Shown in pieces: positions 1-16,369 of a stretch of 64,000 bases of DNA; positions within the stretch are counted from its first letter, which is position 1, and every line of letters starts with the position of its first letter. Source of the DNA: Siphlonurus alternatus (lineage: Eukaryota > Arthropoda > Insecta > Ephemeroptera > Siphlonuridae); NCBI GenBank assembly GCA_949825025.1, contig OX463779.1:27246539-27310538 (forward strand). The letters are read 5' to 3'. Both the position numbers and the translations under genes were made by a program. The notes beneath the pieces are model-generated. The model saw only the letters and a list, made by a program, of their open reading frames with translations, did not search any database and was not told where the DNA came from.

Positions 1-122
1 TTCTTGTTCCGTTTCTGGGAATAGGCGCCCTAATCTTCTAAATAAATGAAAATTTATTTCCTCTAACGTATAGTCAATATATAGACATACTTTCTTGACA
101 TACTCATACAGGTTTAGACATA

Positions 123-161
<39 letters not shown>

Positions 162-702
162 TTGCCGAATTGGTTAAAGGGGGCATGACATTCATTCATA
201 GAAAGATATTTCCACGAGTCAATGCAAAAGCAAGCTTTTTACATTCCAACAAAATAAATGGGACGAATATTTTTGCAACATCAAAGTACATTTTTTAAAG
301 TTAATCGTGTGTTTCTGGAACTACTGAATATGAGGAATATCGTGAATTCACAAAGTTTTAGTCCACTACTGACTGAACTGAAGCACAAAAACATTCATTC
401 ACATATATAGAAAAATATACAAATGCATTTTATCCACTAGTTTGTTACATCGTTTCTTTTTAACATTTTTTACATAAAGTGTATAATATAAAGTGTTGTC
501 TGCATGAATAGTTCATTACAATAATTTTTATATTTTTATGTTGCATTTCAAAACATCAAAGACAATGTTGAATGAATGTATATTATATATATATTATTTT
601 TTAGAATAATATATTTTTCACTCATTATACATCTGTACGCTTTCCAGTTTCATGCAGGGAAACGTAAAAATGTATGAGTATAATATTACGATGAACAGAA
701 GT
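1..702. other. AT-rich sequence without a gene
   Basis: No coding region, RNA gene or transposon end is recognisable. The only structure is a TA dinucleotide tract at about 124-158. The short reading frames here are of chance length for AT-rich DNA. Confidence 0.6.
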
Positions 703-755
703 CATCACTTCACAACAAAGGGTTCTGTAACAGAACCCTTTGTTGTGAAGTGATG
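703..755. repeat. Perfect 26-bp inverted repeat (hairpin)
   Basis: Two 26-bp arms beginning CATCACTTCACAACAAAGGG are perfect inverse complements separated by one base. The transcript or single strand would fold into a nearly loopless hairpin. No target duplication or neighbouring gene identifies it. It could be a minimal palindromic transposon remnant or a replication-generated palindrome. Confidence 0.85.
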
Positions 756-3940
<3,185 letters not shown>

Positions 3941-3989
3941 CAGTAACAGCAACAAAATAGTCCTACTGTTGACGCGGTTCTATTTCCAG

Positions 3990-4195
3990 CGCAAATCAGC
4001 TCGGGCCTACGAGGTTTGATTGGCGCGTGGATCAACCGCCACATCAGAAGAAGGGTGAGAAAACTGCAAGCGAGGCGCGCGGTTGTGATCTCAGGAGTAC
4101 GATGTTTCTTCGAAAACCGGTGCCTGGAGACCACTGATATCCGGCACTACAATCGCTCGCAGCAAAACGTGGACCTTTCCCAAAGGAAAATGTAA
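3990..4195 (+). CDS. Possible 3'-terminal coding exon, unknown protein
   Basis: A GC-richer pocket follows the (AG)n tract. A good acceptor (GGTTCTATTTCCAG) ends at 3989. From CAA at 3992 the frame stays open for 67 codons to a TAA at 4193-4195. The predicted peptide is basic (around INRHIRRRVRKLQARR) and ends in a polar tail (SQQNVDLSQRKM). There is no ATG near the start, so it would be an internal or terminal exon entered with one base carried over. I do not recognise a family. The opposite strand is also largely open, and a GTGAGA donor-like site at about 4055 offers a shorter exon in another frame. It could equally be a promoter-like GC pocket. Confidence 0.25.
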
Positions 4196-5645
4196 AATCC
4201 TACTGACCCAGTTTTATTTATTTTCTTTCGATAATAATTCTTACAATGCCATTATCTATATGACATTTTTTTTAAATACATATGTTTGCTACGAATTATT
4301 AATTTTTCCCTTCATTTTTTTTTAATTGAATGCTTAAATTTAAAAATAATTTTTTTTTTATCACTTGTTTGAAAAGTTTTGGAATTGCTTGACTGTAATA
4401 TTTTTATAGTTAACATATATACTAAAGTAAAAAAAAATAATAATTAAAATTTATAGTATTAAGATAAGTCAACTTTAAAATATAACCTAAAAAAATAATT
4501 GTCCTTTGCAATTTAACTTTTTAAAAACAGTAAATTTGAACTTCCTTCCCAACTCTATATACTTCATATATAAACTAAGGGGAAAATGGTCACGTACAGT
4601 AAAATAAAAATAATGTGTCACATTTTATTTTTATATTATTGCCCATAAAATATTAAAAATAACAAAATCAAATTTATTTTTGTTTCTTTTTATAAATAAT
4701 ACGTACCTAAAATATGTTAAACTGAATAATTGAAATTATAATAAATTTTAATGTGTGCGTTAAATATTAGTTCATTATTTACTTGTATTAAAAAAGAAAT
4801 TGAAAGAAATAAGAAAACAGTGTATTTTTATATAATTTACATTTTTTTTAACAGGATAAACGGATTTTATAAAAGGATTTATATGACTTTTGATTTGTTC
4901 AATCCAACAAATTCAATGTGTAAATTCTACATTTAACATCGAAACAAACTTACTGATTAAAAATTGATAATCAATTATTTTTTTATGTGCTGACATTTAA
5001 AAGATTTTAGTGATATGTATTTTATTGATCATAACCAAAATTTTATCTCTCAAATCAAAGAAGCAGCCTCAGGTTGCCGGCTTCCTTGCTTCAAAATGTT
5101 GACGTGATGATGGTCCAATATCGGCAAAGATTTTTTTGATGAAATATTATTCCTGTCATTAAATTACTGGATTAAACGGAAGAGAGGAGGTGAAACTTTG
5201 GATTTAGCGTAGTGGTTCGTATTAGAACTCCCTTTATTTCTCTTAAAACAAATTAATATTAACCTTGTGTAGGCCCAGTCCTTCTCATGGGCCTGCTCTT
5301 GCCAATGTCCAATGCCGTTGGACCTATAAATTTGTAGAAATTGTGTAGCTATCTGAGGCAAACTTTGATTCCCAACTTTTCAGTTGTATCAAAACATACA
5401 TGATTTTGAAGAAAAAATGGGGAGAGAAAATTATGAAATTATATAGTTTCACTTTTAAAATGGAAAACAAATTTTGTTCATTACACTTCTTATTACGGTG
5501 GTATAGTTTTATGTAAATAAAAACTGAGTACAAGAGTCCAACATGTAGCATGACTTCCATTTGTTCTATAATTATACTGTACATGTAGGTTTTAAGTATA
5601 ATCTATACATATATATATTATATATTTAATTTCTATGTTGAGCTT
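4196..5645. other. AT-rich sequence without a gene
   Basis: No gene recognised. A minus-strand segment at 5264-5352 has an acceptor-like CCTCAG and a poor donor (GTTAAT), and was not called. The rest is low-complexity AT-rich DNA. Confidence 0.5.
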
Positions 5646-5773
5646 AATTCACGAAGGAGATATCCAGAAAGATAATCAGGTTTCTAAGTAACTGCGGTTA
5701 GTGTCGTTAAGTTAGACTGATGTTAAATGTGGTTAATGAGAAACCTTATGGTTATATAGCTTCATTCGTGAAT
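5646..5773. mobile_element. MITE, 'TTCACGAA' family, copy 1
   Basis: Ends in AATTCACGAAGG and CATTCGTGAATC as inverted repeats. The interior shares the ATCCAG, TTTCTAAGTAACTGCGGTTA and GTGGTTAATGAGAAACC segments with copies at 8563, 20086, 40119 and 42229. It is non-coding. This copy is diverged and no clear target duplication remains. Confidence 0.75.
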
Positions 5774-7024
5774 CTCTTTGTGAACCATTGCAGGCACGTG
5801 GATTATATCAAAATAATGCGGTGACTTTGTGATGACAGAAATTATGAAACTTGAATCTAAAGTACAAAAAAGTTGCAGACACCTGGTTTCTCTTCCATTC
5901 ATGTCAAACTGGAGGCGAAGGTAAAAAAAAAATGACATCAAACACAACATAGAAACGGAGCGGTCGACCCTTATTTTTTGTGAAATGTGTCGGCCCCGAG
6001 CGCCCGTCTCCTTTGAGTCTCTGCTGAGCAGATCGTATATTCGATTAACGTACATGGCCTCATCAGGATACTAAAATGTGATTGTGCTGAAGGCTATGAA
6101 TAATTGTTGTAGTCGCTGTGAAATTTTGTTTGTCTGTAAAACATGATTTAAAATTAAAATTATTTTTTATTCAGCAACAGTTACATAACCAATGTTCGAA
6201 ATATAATTAAAGTCAACAATACAGCATTATTAATAAAAAATAAAATAAAACATTATAATTTAATTTATCTTAATTAAAAGGAAAAAAAATAAAGAAACCA
6301 TGGTATAGTAAAATAAAAGTCATGCATAATTAATACAAAGCAAAAATGTTGTTAAAACAGAGCATCATTCATATTTGATCGAGTTGGGTCCGAAATTGAC
6401 ATAGCGAAGAGCTGAATATGTCCATATTACGAATTACGATGCTCAAACACAAATTTGCTGTAGAAATTTTGTACTCTCGTACAAATAAAAAATGGTTAAA
6501 ATCAAGTCAGTTCAATAAGGAGATGGGCTGGGGTCAATAGATTTCAAAGAATTTCACATATATGCTACACATCTAACCTAGATTGATGAGGTTTGGATAT
6601 TATTTTTTCAAGATATCAGTTTTATCGGTAACGAAAAATCTCTATGTAAGCAATGTGCAAAAATCCACGCATATATATTATATATTGATTATAAGAGCAA
6701 ATGGAGAACATATCAGAAAAGCATGTGATACAAATAATGTGATGGTGGCATGTACGTGCTCGAGGTTCCGGCTCCACAGGTCTCGCTCCCCAGGGTAGGG
6801 CACAAGAGAGACGCAGCATAAACAAGGCAAGCCAGGCGTGCGGCTCGAGGGAGGCTAGCTTTACCTTCGATACTTGCGAACAAAAAAAGAATGTTTACCT
6901 AATACGAACACCCACACAAAAATAAATAAATACGATAATTGACTCTGGGCACACAATTCAGAGAGTTCGAGGTAATTATGACTTATGACCTCCAACCCGG
7001 TACTTTGATTTTGAGATTTATTTG
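5774..7024. other. AT-rich sequence with two GC-richer pockets
   Basis: Pockets at about 5960-6060 and 6740-6870 are GC-richer than the surroundings but show no consistent frame with splice sites. The second contains a minus-strand donor-like GAAG/GTAAAG near 6863. No gene is called. Confidence 0.45.
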
Positions 7025-7178
7025 AAAAACAATTTTTTTAGTAATTTATGTTTATCTTTTTTTCTTTTTGATTACATAATATAAATTTAAATTCAGAAAC
7101 TAAAAAACTAGCCTATTATACATTAAATACATTAGAGCTAACGCCAACTCAAAAATTCCAAAAAATTTGAATTAGTAT

Positions 7179-7252
<74 letters not shown>

Positions 7253-7402
7253 ATACTAATTCAAATTTTTTGGAATTTTTGAGTTGGCGTTAGCTCTAAT
7301 GTATTTAATGTATAATAGGCTAGTTTCTTAGTTTCTGAATTTAAATTTATATTATGTAATCAAAAAGAAAAAAAGATAAACATAAATTACTAAAAAAATT
7401 GT

Positions 7403-7405
<3 letters not shown>
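7025..7405. repeat. Large near-perfect palindrome around a TA tract
   Basis: Arms of about 160 bp (7025-7183 and 7247-7405) are inverse complements with one obvious mismatch (CTAAAAAACTAG against CTAGTTTCTTAG). They flank an uninterrupted TA tract at 7184-7246. It is non-coding. It may be a foldback transposon or a palindromic duplication. A second TA tract at 7408-7454 abuts the right arm. Confidence 0.92.
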
Positions 7406-7461
<56 letters not shown>

Positions 7462-7975
7462 TTATATATATATAGTGATGTTCTTTGACTCGAATTTTAA
7501 CCGGAAAACGTTTAAAATATTTTTTTCTCGAAACTTTTTCTCGTTAAAAAATCATGAAATCAGTTTGGTGAGTGGGGGAAGGGGGGGGGGGAGAACTCTT
7601 GAGATTTTACATTGAAAATTTTCTTGATTATAAAATATTTTATACTGTTGTGTGTGTATAAAAGCTCGAGTCGTACCACTTATCCACAAGCTATCATTGT
7701 GTAAAATGTAAATTTGAAAACTGTGTGTTGTTTACACTTCCTGCGTTAAATAACGGCAAAATATATATATTTTTTTATTTGAGCTGCTCTTTAGAATTCT
7801 AACATTGCTTTTACAAACATTAAAAATTATTATTTTAAATTATTCATAACATACATTACGTAACGTCATATTTTAACAGCAATAACTCGCAATAATTTCC
7901 GTTCTTTGAAGCCATGCACTGTCATATATGTAACTCTCATCCTAGAATTTCTACTTTGCATGGCCTGTTTATTAC
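7406..7975. other. TA tract then AT-rich sequence without a gene
   Basis: A TA tract (7408-7454) is followed by AT-rich DNA with a short G-run near 7577. No gene is recognisable. Confidence 0.6.
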
Positions 7976-8273
7976 AACAGTATCGACCTCAAAAACATTT
8001 ATTGCAGAAATTAATAGAGGGTGCAAAGTTATATTTTTTACAGATTTTTTAGAGGCCAGGAAGTATTGCTAAGAAGTTATTCAAAGTTCGGATTAGAATC
8101 CATGTCCCCCCTTTTTTTAATCTTTTTTATTAAGAAATGGAGTCTCTAATTTTTTCCCCCAATATTTTCTAAAATAATTCTAGAGTTCTAAAAAAAACTG
8201 GAAAATCTGAGTAGCATAATTCAGTACCTTGTATCAATTTCTGCAATAAAAATTTTTGAAGTCGATACTCCAT
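7976..8273. mobile_element. TA-target MITE, six-copy family, copy 1
   Basis: The ends are inverted copies of AGTATCGACCTCAAAAA and TTTTTGAAGTCGATACT, followed inward on both sides by TTTATTGCAGAAATT-like sequence. The right end reads ACTCCAT then TA. The interior matches the copies at 21566, 37699, 42443, 46600 and 51921. It is non-coding, with size and TA target like a Tc1/mariner-derived MITE. Confidence 0.8.
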
Positions 8274-8562
8274 TAGCAAACAATTATTTGTTAGATAATT
8301 TAGGATGTTCACTCAAACACTTGATATTTTGTCCACCTTACCATAATATCTCACAGTGAAGTTCAAATACTGGGTTACTTAAGAGTTCTTGAGTGAAGTT
8401 AGGCAGCCTTATCAAAACTAGGCGTCAATAAGTCACCATTGCCCCTGCCGAATATGTGACCCACTCAGTTATGATGCTGGGCAAGTTGCCTAACCTCGAG
8501 GCGAGTCTTACTGCACTTATATCCGCATTATACATTTATATAATAATTAAAAAAAATATACT
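8274..8562. other. Short AT-rich spacer
   Basis: No gene or repeat recognised. Confidence 0.6.
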
Positions 8563-8700
8563 GTGGGCAATTTACAAACAAATTTATCCAGACAGTTATT
8601 CAGTTTTCTCACTAACCGCGGTTTGCGCCAGTTTAATGGCATTGACGCTAAACATGGTTAGTGAGAAACCTGGATAACGTCCTTCGTGAATCACGCCCAT
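8563..8700. mobile_element. MITE, 'TTCACGAA' family, copy 2
   Basis: The right half is well preserved (TTAGTGAGAAACCTGGATAA, then CTTCGTGAATCACGCCCA). The left half is the degraded inverse (TGGGCAATTTACAAACAAAT). It matches the other four copies and is non-coding. Confidence 0.78.
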
Positions 8701-11700
8701 AGTGTTAATATAATAATATATCAATTTTAGATCGATTGCAATTAATATATATATATATATATATATTTTATATGTATATATAGCAACATGACAACAATCC
8801 TATCAATATTTTATGAAAGTTCATGTATAGTTTCTGATCAAATTGTATAATCACGTGAGGATAGTTTCCTAAGCATTAGCACGAGGTTATGTTGCATTTA
8901 CATAGGTCTTATAAATGAAACATTGATCATAAAATCTATAATATGGCAACGAATAAATTATTAAAAGATTTTTTTTATGATTTCCGTATTGAGTTCTAAA
9001 AATATAATTGTCTCAATTTCTGTTACAAACGATACACAAGTTTTTCTATTTTCCTATTCAAAATTGATGCTGTATCACTTTTTACACGAAGTATAAATAA
9101 TTCATTGTTGCAATGTATACTGAGCGTAGAGCTGTTAAAGGAGAGGTTTCCATCCATCATTTTGCAGCAGCACTCGAGCCGTGAGAATCTGACAGCAACG
9201 TATTTATGTGCAATCTTCAGCGGAGGGAAACTTGCAGCGAGTTTCACTTTCATCAAGTTTTCCAACAACAATTTATTGCTTATACAAAGAATTGGTCACG
9301 TTAAAAAATTGTTTTACTTAGAATAATTTAAATAGGTAAACAGATCGATTATTGTGTATAAATGAATTTATTTGTTTATAGATTATCTACAGATGATGAA
9401 AATTTATAACACAAATTATCCGTTTCAAATTTTCTTATTATTTAACCATAAAACATAAAGCCCTAAGATTGTAAATATTACTAAATATTATACAGTATCA
9501 AGTTTGCTTGAATTCAAAAAGAGTCACAAAATCCAACTGTTTGTATAAGATATGAAAAATTTTAAATTAGTTTAAGAATCACATACAAGGCAAAATTCAA
9601 CGGTTTCCTTTGAACACTCTCGATAATTTTTTTAAAACCTTGCATCTTAATTACTTTATATATATTATTGTTTTTAATGACAATTTTTCATTTCAATTAA
9701 AAATGAGGACTATATTTATAGCTTTTAATTTCACATAATTTTACCTACAGCCCTCAAGCCATTTTAATTATTACTAAAAAGAAATTAACGTAGTTCAACT
9801 GCTTTAAGTTATTATGATTTTTGATTGTGTTTCTTATAAATTCTTTAAAAATTATTTAAAGTTCTCAATTAATGTTCAAATATAAATAAAGTTGTGTAAG
9901 AGCCTAAGAGGTATACGTATTACCACCGTATACTATTAATAATTACAACTATAACATCATTATATTAGTGCATGCAATATAATAATAAAATTATTGAATA
10001 GGACAGACGATGGAGTAGGACTACTTTGTGGAACGATTATAATAGAAAAAGAACTGCAGAACCTGTCTTATGTTTTACACTTTTTTTTTAATTTGACTGT
10101 AGAATTTGAATAAAAAATGTGCTCCTATAAAATTTAATACCACAAGCATTATTGAAATGTGAGAAAACTGTACTTCTGTTTATTTAGAATTATATAATAT
10201 ATTATTAAATATTTATATGCTACTTTTTGTCACTTAAAAAATTGTATAGAAAGATCATATAATAATGATCTTATTTTTATAGATTAAATAACAGAATAAC
10301 TATAAATTATATATAATAATATATTATAAAATTCTATGTATTATATAGAAGTACAGGTTTCTCAAATTCCAATACCACAAATTGTAACCACACACAAAAA
10401 GTACCGAGATTTTTTATGCTGCATGACGCGGCCTACACGTAATATTCACTGCTGTTCCTATATGGAAGCGTTCGCTGCTTAGTCTTCATTGCGTCTGGTT
10501 GCCAAAAGGAGGTTTACATCCCTCTCTTATTACGAGCGTCAATCAGAAATAAAAGCAAATTACTATCAAGTGTAATCAAACACTCCAATCATAAAATATG
10601 TACCATGATTATTACAAATTTAAATTACAGAGTGAGAGTGGAATTTAATTATAGTGGAATGTGGGTGGAAAATTAATTAAACAGCGATGATGGACTCGTG
10701 GAATTGAAATTAGAGCGGTCACATCAACTAAATAATTACCTCACGGTCTTATTAATAAAGGATCAGAAATTGACCTATACTTGTCAACGTTGAAATGAAA
10801 CTATATCACTGTATGTGTCAGTTTAATGTTTAATTTTTTTTTAATATGAAGTATATATTAGACTCAAAGTAAATTAATTAATAATGTGTGAACCGCACAT
10901 TCAACAACAAAAAAAAAATCCATGAAAACTGCAGTAGATCAGAAATTAAATATGTAGGTGACATTCTAGTTTGCTCAGTGTACTGGTCCATAAGATGATA
11001 ATGTTAAATTTGAGAGGAAGCAATATGAACTAGGATGATAAACAAAAATTACCACTGTCAATAAACATAATTTTCTGTGTTTTATTGGCTTGTCCATGCA
11101 CATCCTGATGTAATAGGTCACTTTTTCTTCTATACTAGCTATTAACATTACTTTAGTTGATTACTTGTTTTCATACACAGTTACATTTATTCATGAAAAT
11201 TAAGTTAAACATTTTAATTAAAGTAATAAATAAATTATTACTCCACAAACAATAATATATAAATAATCCATGGTGAACCTTATATATAATGTAATGCCAA
11301 GACTGCATTTAATGAATGAGTGAATACAACTAAATTAATTAATCAAATAGTAAGTGAAGAGCTTTGCATGAAGAGAAAGAGCTAGTTTAGATTTCTTGTT
11401 GAAGCTTTGTGTCAACCTTTCCCCTTCCTTACAATCGTCGCTCACTTGTAGTACAGACAAAGGCAAGTTTGTACCTCTCCAGATTAAATACGGGTGTGTC
11501 TAACTGGCTGCATTAAGTACGAAGGCGACACAATGTGGTCTAATAATTAGGTGAGGATGTTTGCAGGCAAGAACACAAGATGTTGTTACAGACATCGAGT
11601 CTATGGTATTCAGAACACGCACTCTAAGTGTGGCAAGGGAGAGAAACGCTCACGTATGCGAATGACGTGTGGAGATATATGACCGAACGGCAACAACCAT

Positions 11701-12458
11701 CTTGCAAATCTCAACCATCCCTTTCTTTCTATGGTAAAAAAAAAAAACTCAAACAAAACATATATATAAGAAATATAGCTATTCTGTTCGTTTCATTTCT
11801 TGTCACATCTGTATCATAAGAACTCACTTAATATTATTACCATGCTGTCATGTTTCTACTGGAACATTATATAAAGCACTGCATTTAAATGTATCACATG
11901 AAATAGTTTTTTCATTATTTAATATATATATATATAACATAACACAATAAAATTCTCTTTGCTACTTACAATACATCGCACAGTTACTTATTATTATTAC
12001 TCAATTAATCATCAAAGAAACAGGAACATTTTTTTTGTGTGATTTAAATACAGTACTTATACAAAATCGATAATAAATGGGAGGAACTGTGAAATTACTA
12101 GAATTATTATTTTTAATTTTTAAATATATTTTTCCTCGTTATACTGTATTATAGAAAAGAACACTAACCTAAATAAAAATATTTAAAAAAAGGGGAGACA
12201 AAATGAATCACATTTTATTTCAAACAATTTATTTAAAGCTTTCATTTACATAAAATAGGATCAAATTTTAAATTTGACCTAAATAATTCAATCCGTAATT
12301 CATTTTGATCTTTTTATCCCTTTATAAATTGTCATGGAGTTTTAAGTTTTATTATATCTTTTAGATTTATTGATTTATACACAAAGTTTTATTAACAGCA
12401 ACTCCTATATTGACAAAATAAAGATTTCGTTGATAAATTTTTTTTGTTAAATCTGTTT

Positions 12459-12461
<3 letters not shown>
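8701..12461. other. AT-rich sequence without a firm gene
   Basis: A TA tract occurs at about 8744-8766. A segment at 9105-9260 is open on both strands with an acceptor-like TTTTGCAG at about 9165. Another GC-richer pocket (11570-11730) has acceptor-like sites on both strands. Neither gives a single convincing frame. The rest shows nothing recognisable. Confidence 0.45.
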
Positions 12462-13280
<819 letters not shown>

Positions 13281-13407
13281 AGGGTTTCAGCTTCGTGACG
13301 TCACTGGTGAACACCAAGGCGTTAAATCTCTTTGAGAACACCACGGCTTGCACATCACGGTCATTTATCAAAGTTTTTATAGACTCCTCTATATTTCTAC
13401 TCGTCAT
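13281..13407 (-). CDS. Internal exon of an unidentified gene
   Basis: Read on minus, a good acceptor (TTTTATGTTTTAG) precedes an exon that opens with ATG at 13407 and runs 127 nt to an excellent donor (CCCT/GTAAGTGT at 13279-13280). Only this frame is fully open. It encodes 42 residues beginning MTSRNIEESIKTLINDRDVQ and leaves in phase 1. The segment DRDVQAVVF followed by DVTKL faintly resembles the N-terminal part of crotonase (enoyl-CoA hydratase/isomerase) proteins, but the expected glycine motif is missing, so no function is assigned. The ATG may be a start codon or an internal Met. Partner exons are not identified. Confidence 0.5.
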
Positions 13408-14269
13408 CTAAAACATAAAACAAAAAGTGAATACCATGTTGAATTATGTGGATTATCGATCGAGTATAGTGTTCTGCACTGGTTTTATTTACTTATATTG
13501 TAAGTTAATCACAAATATTGATGACGCAAAAATATAACCTGATTAATTTTTTATTCATGCAGATTAATTAAAATATATATAATTGATTTTATTCTCGATC
13601 TTCTTTTATTAAATTTCCTTGATAATTATAATAAAGTATTAAAGTTTGTCTTTATTCTGTAATTGAATTAGCTGGAAGAAAATACTTGGCTCATATTTAT
13701 TATAATCAGCATTCAGCGTTTACTTAAGCATGTTTTTTTCTGCCATAAAATATTCCATTATTTACCCATTCAATAATTTACAATTCAAAGCAGACAAGTC
13801 AAGAGAGGTAAGGGGATGAAAACCTTGGGATTAATAAATTGTATTGAACGGTATTTTATTCTGTCTACCATGTTCCACGTTAGTGGATGAGATCTCGGTG
13901 GAAGTTTGAAAATATCCAGTTTTCATTTCACTAAAAACAAAATAGCTACACAGTCATATTGTATACTTTACCTTGAAAAGTAAAAAAGCTTGTCGTTAAT
14001 TATTTCATAATATACAATGTGATGTTCCTGCTATTGTTGTTAAATAATAATTAACAATTAATAATTATTTAAATCCAGCCATTGGATCTGGATTTGGATT
14101 GGCTCATCCCGCATATGGGCACGAGGATTGGGTGGGGTTATAACAACTCAGGCTACGCAATTCGAAACCTTCCTTCTTTCTTTGCTTGAAACTTCTTCCC
14201 CCCTCCCTCTTTCCAAAAAATAAATGGGTAACTTAAACGTAGGTTGTTTCATTTTTTTTTTTTTTTAAT
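13408..14269. other. AT-rich sequence without a gene
   Basis: Probably intron upstream of the exon at 13281-13407 on the minus strand. Nothing else is recognised. Confidence 0.5.
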
Positions 14270-14650
14270 GTCCTTTAGATGACGTCATGAAAAAGAGCAT
14301 TACTCCCAAAAGAATAACATGGGATTCCTCTATCATAAGTCACGAGAATGGACACGTGACTCCGGATGTTAACTTTTGCCCTCCCTCCCCTTCGTCCCTC
14401 CCAGCCATTACGACATGTCATCACGAACAGCTGGAGAACACAGTGAGGAGGGGCAACGTCAAAGCTCTGGTCACTTGTGCGACTAATTGGTCTGGCGAGC
14501 CACAAAGAGCGCCCGGCACCAAGCGGGGCAGTATTTGCATACACACACCAACGCATGCACACTGGTGACTTTCCCCGTGCTCTTTTCGCTTGGCATGAAG
14601 GCAGCGCGTTCAACAAACACTGAAACAATTTCCTAGCCAACCATTTCAAT
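14270..14650. promoter_or_regulatory. GC-rich island with transcription-factor-like motifs
   Basis: The island stands out from AT-rich flanks. It contains a perfect CRE (TGACGTCA, 14280-14287), an E-box CACGTG (14353-14358), an ATTGG inverted CCAAT box (about 14485) and an octamer ATTTGCAT (14533-14540). Reading frames of 93 codons on plus and 124 on minus cover it, but neither resembles a family. It may be a promoter, an enhancer or a degraded transposon. The motif calls are by eye. Confidence 0.25.
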
Positions 14651-16357
14651 GTGTGTGACCCGGTAACTTAATTTTAAATAATGTAAATTTGGTGAGGAAA
14701 ATCACAATTTTTTTGCGTTTGTCTGTACGACTAAATCACTTTCAAATAATATCATGGCATTTTAGCAAATGATTATTCATGAACATGCCCAACGTTATGA
14801 ACTCACTTTTGCTTCTAAGCGTTTATTTAAATAATCTTTTATATAGATTTTTAACCCTTCTCTTTTTATAAGTTTATCCCCCTCATCCGTAGTTTATATA
14901 CATATAATATATACACAGGGTGTTCAAAAAGTTCGTGCAAAATGTTAGCACAAATAAAACCTTTAAGATTTATCTCAATAATCACTTTCTATACATCAAT
15001 TTGAAACTCTGAATTTAACATTTTTAAAACTTCATTAAAAAATTAATTAAAAAAACGACTTTCGAACAAGTTGAAACAAGGTAAAAATTTCGGTTTTCAG
15101 TCTCTTTTTCTTGCATTTTCACGACTGCAGGGCCTGAAGTTTGATCAATTAAATCTCTTGCTTTATGTTTTTTTTTACCCACATTACGAAAAGGGTGTTC
15201 CACATAATCACTGTTTGTAACACTACACACATGTAAACGCACCTCGACCTCTCGCAAGTGCAGCATCGCGGACGTAAAGGACTGGACTGCGTACTGTACA
15301 GTGTATGTACAGTGCCTAGTAGATAAAATGAAACAACAGTGAACCTTTGTTGTCTCGATACAAGTTCGATCTTCTACTTCACTGTACAGTACAGTACGAA
15401 TTAAAGAGTTGACAGAGTGAATATTCATCTAGTAGCTAAAAAGGAAAATTGCAGCGAGATACAAATTTCATTATAAATTTCACTCGTCGTTGCTTCTGTT
15501 CATTATTTGTTTATTATCATTATAGGCCGGTAGCCGGTAGAGTTGAATTTCGAATAGTTGATTAATTGGTTTGTATTTTGGGGCAATTGACACATTTTGT
15601 TCATGCATGTATGCACCCTATTTCGAATAATATATGTGATGCAAACATATTAAAGTTAGAATACCTGTATGGAAAGATCTCAAATTGCGAGTTTCTTTTA
15701 AATTGTAATACAGATTAAAAATATATTTAATTCTCTCTTACCTACACATGCAGTCAAATAAACTTTTGATTTTTTAATTTACGTAACTACTAGTTATTGA
15801 TTATTCTTGACGTCCAAGCATATTTTTATACCATCTATTTTTAATCATAGATTTGCATCATGTTTTCTCAATACATTTATTTTTTGCGGAGATCTATAAA
15901 AATTGTCAAGCAGATTACACTGATTACGTCACATGGATCTGGGGATGACACTTCAATATCACTTGTTTCTCTCGTCTTATTGCTTGAGTGCTTCCCTTCT
16001 CACTGTCTGTGGAGAAAATTTCTTGCCACATATAATGAAAACACGTTCCTTTTACAACATCTCTTCTTATGTATTGTGTATATTCATTATAGTTGTCATT
16101 ATTGAAGTACATGTATTTAATATTTACCATAACGAGTTGCAAAGCCTGTAGCACTATCATGGTTATATTTAAGACGCCATCAACTTACAGTTTTAATAAT
16201 AAAACATCTTTGATCTCACAGTTCAAAAATATTAAAATATTTGTAATTTTTCTTATTTCAATCTACGCGTAATTGCTTATTGTAAAATATATAGACAATT
16301 TTTTAAAATAATAAATTGACTTTCAGCTTAATTAAAACCATACGGTCAAGTATATAT
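14651..16357. other. AT-rich sequence; possible transposon end near 14916
   Basis: The sequence CAGGGTGTTCAAAAAGTTCG at about 14917 is the style of terminus found on mariner-like elements, but I found no matching inverted end. A 134-codon minus frame (15024-15428) has no recognisable family. A 47-bp segment at 15573-15619 recurs at 21010-21053. Confidence 0.4.
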
Positions 16358-16369
16358 TATGTAAATTAT
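16358..16369. repeat. 12-bp target-site duplication (3' side of LINE)
   Basis: TATGTAAATTAT here matches 18407-18418 exactly. The two copies bracket the retrotransposon. Confidence 0.85.

Noticed and set aside
5264..5352. Minus-strand exon with the peptide GHWQEQAHEKDWAYTR
   Set aside because: The donor is weak and no family match is evident; a LINE-tail resemblance could not be substantiated.
14275..14649. 124-codon minus-strand frame
   Set aside because: Covers the GC-rich island, has no recognisable domain or splice sites, and the other strand is open as well.
15024..15428. 134-codon minus-strand frame next to a mariner-like terminus
   Set aside because: No transposase motifs, and no matching inverted terminus was found.
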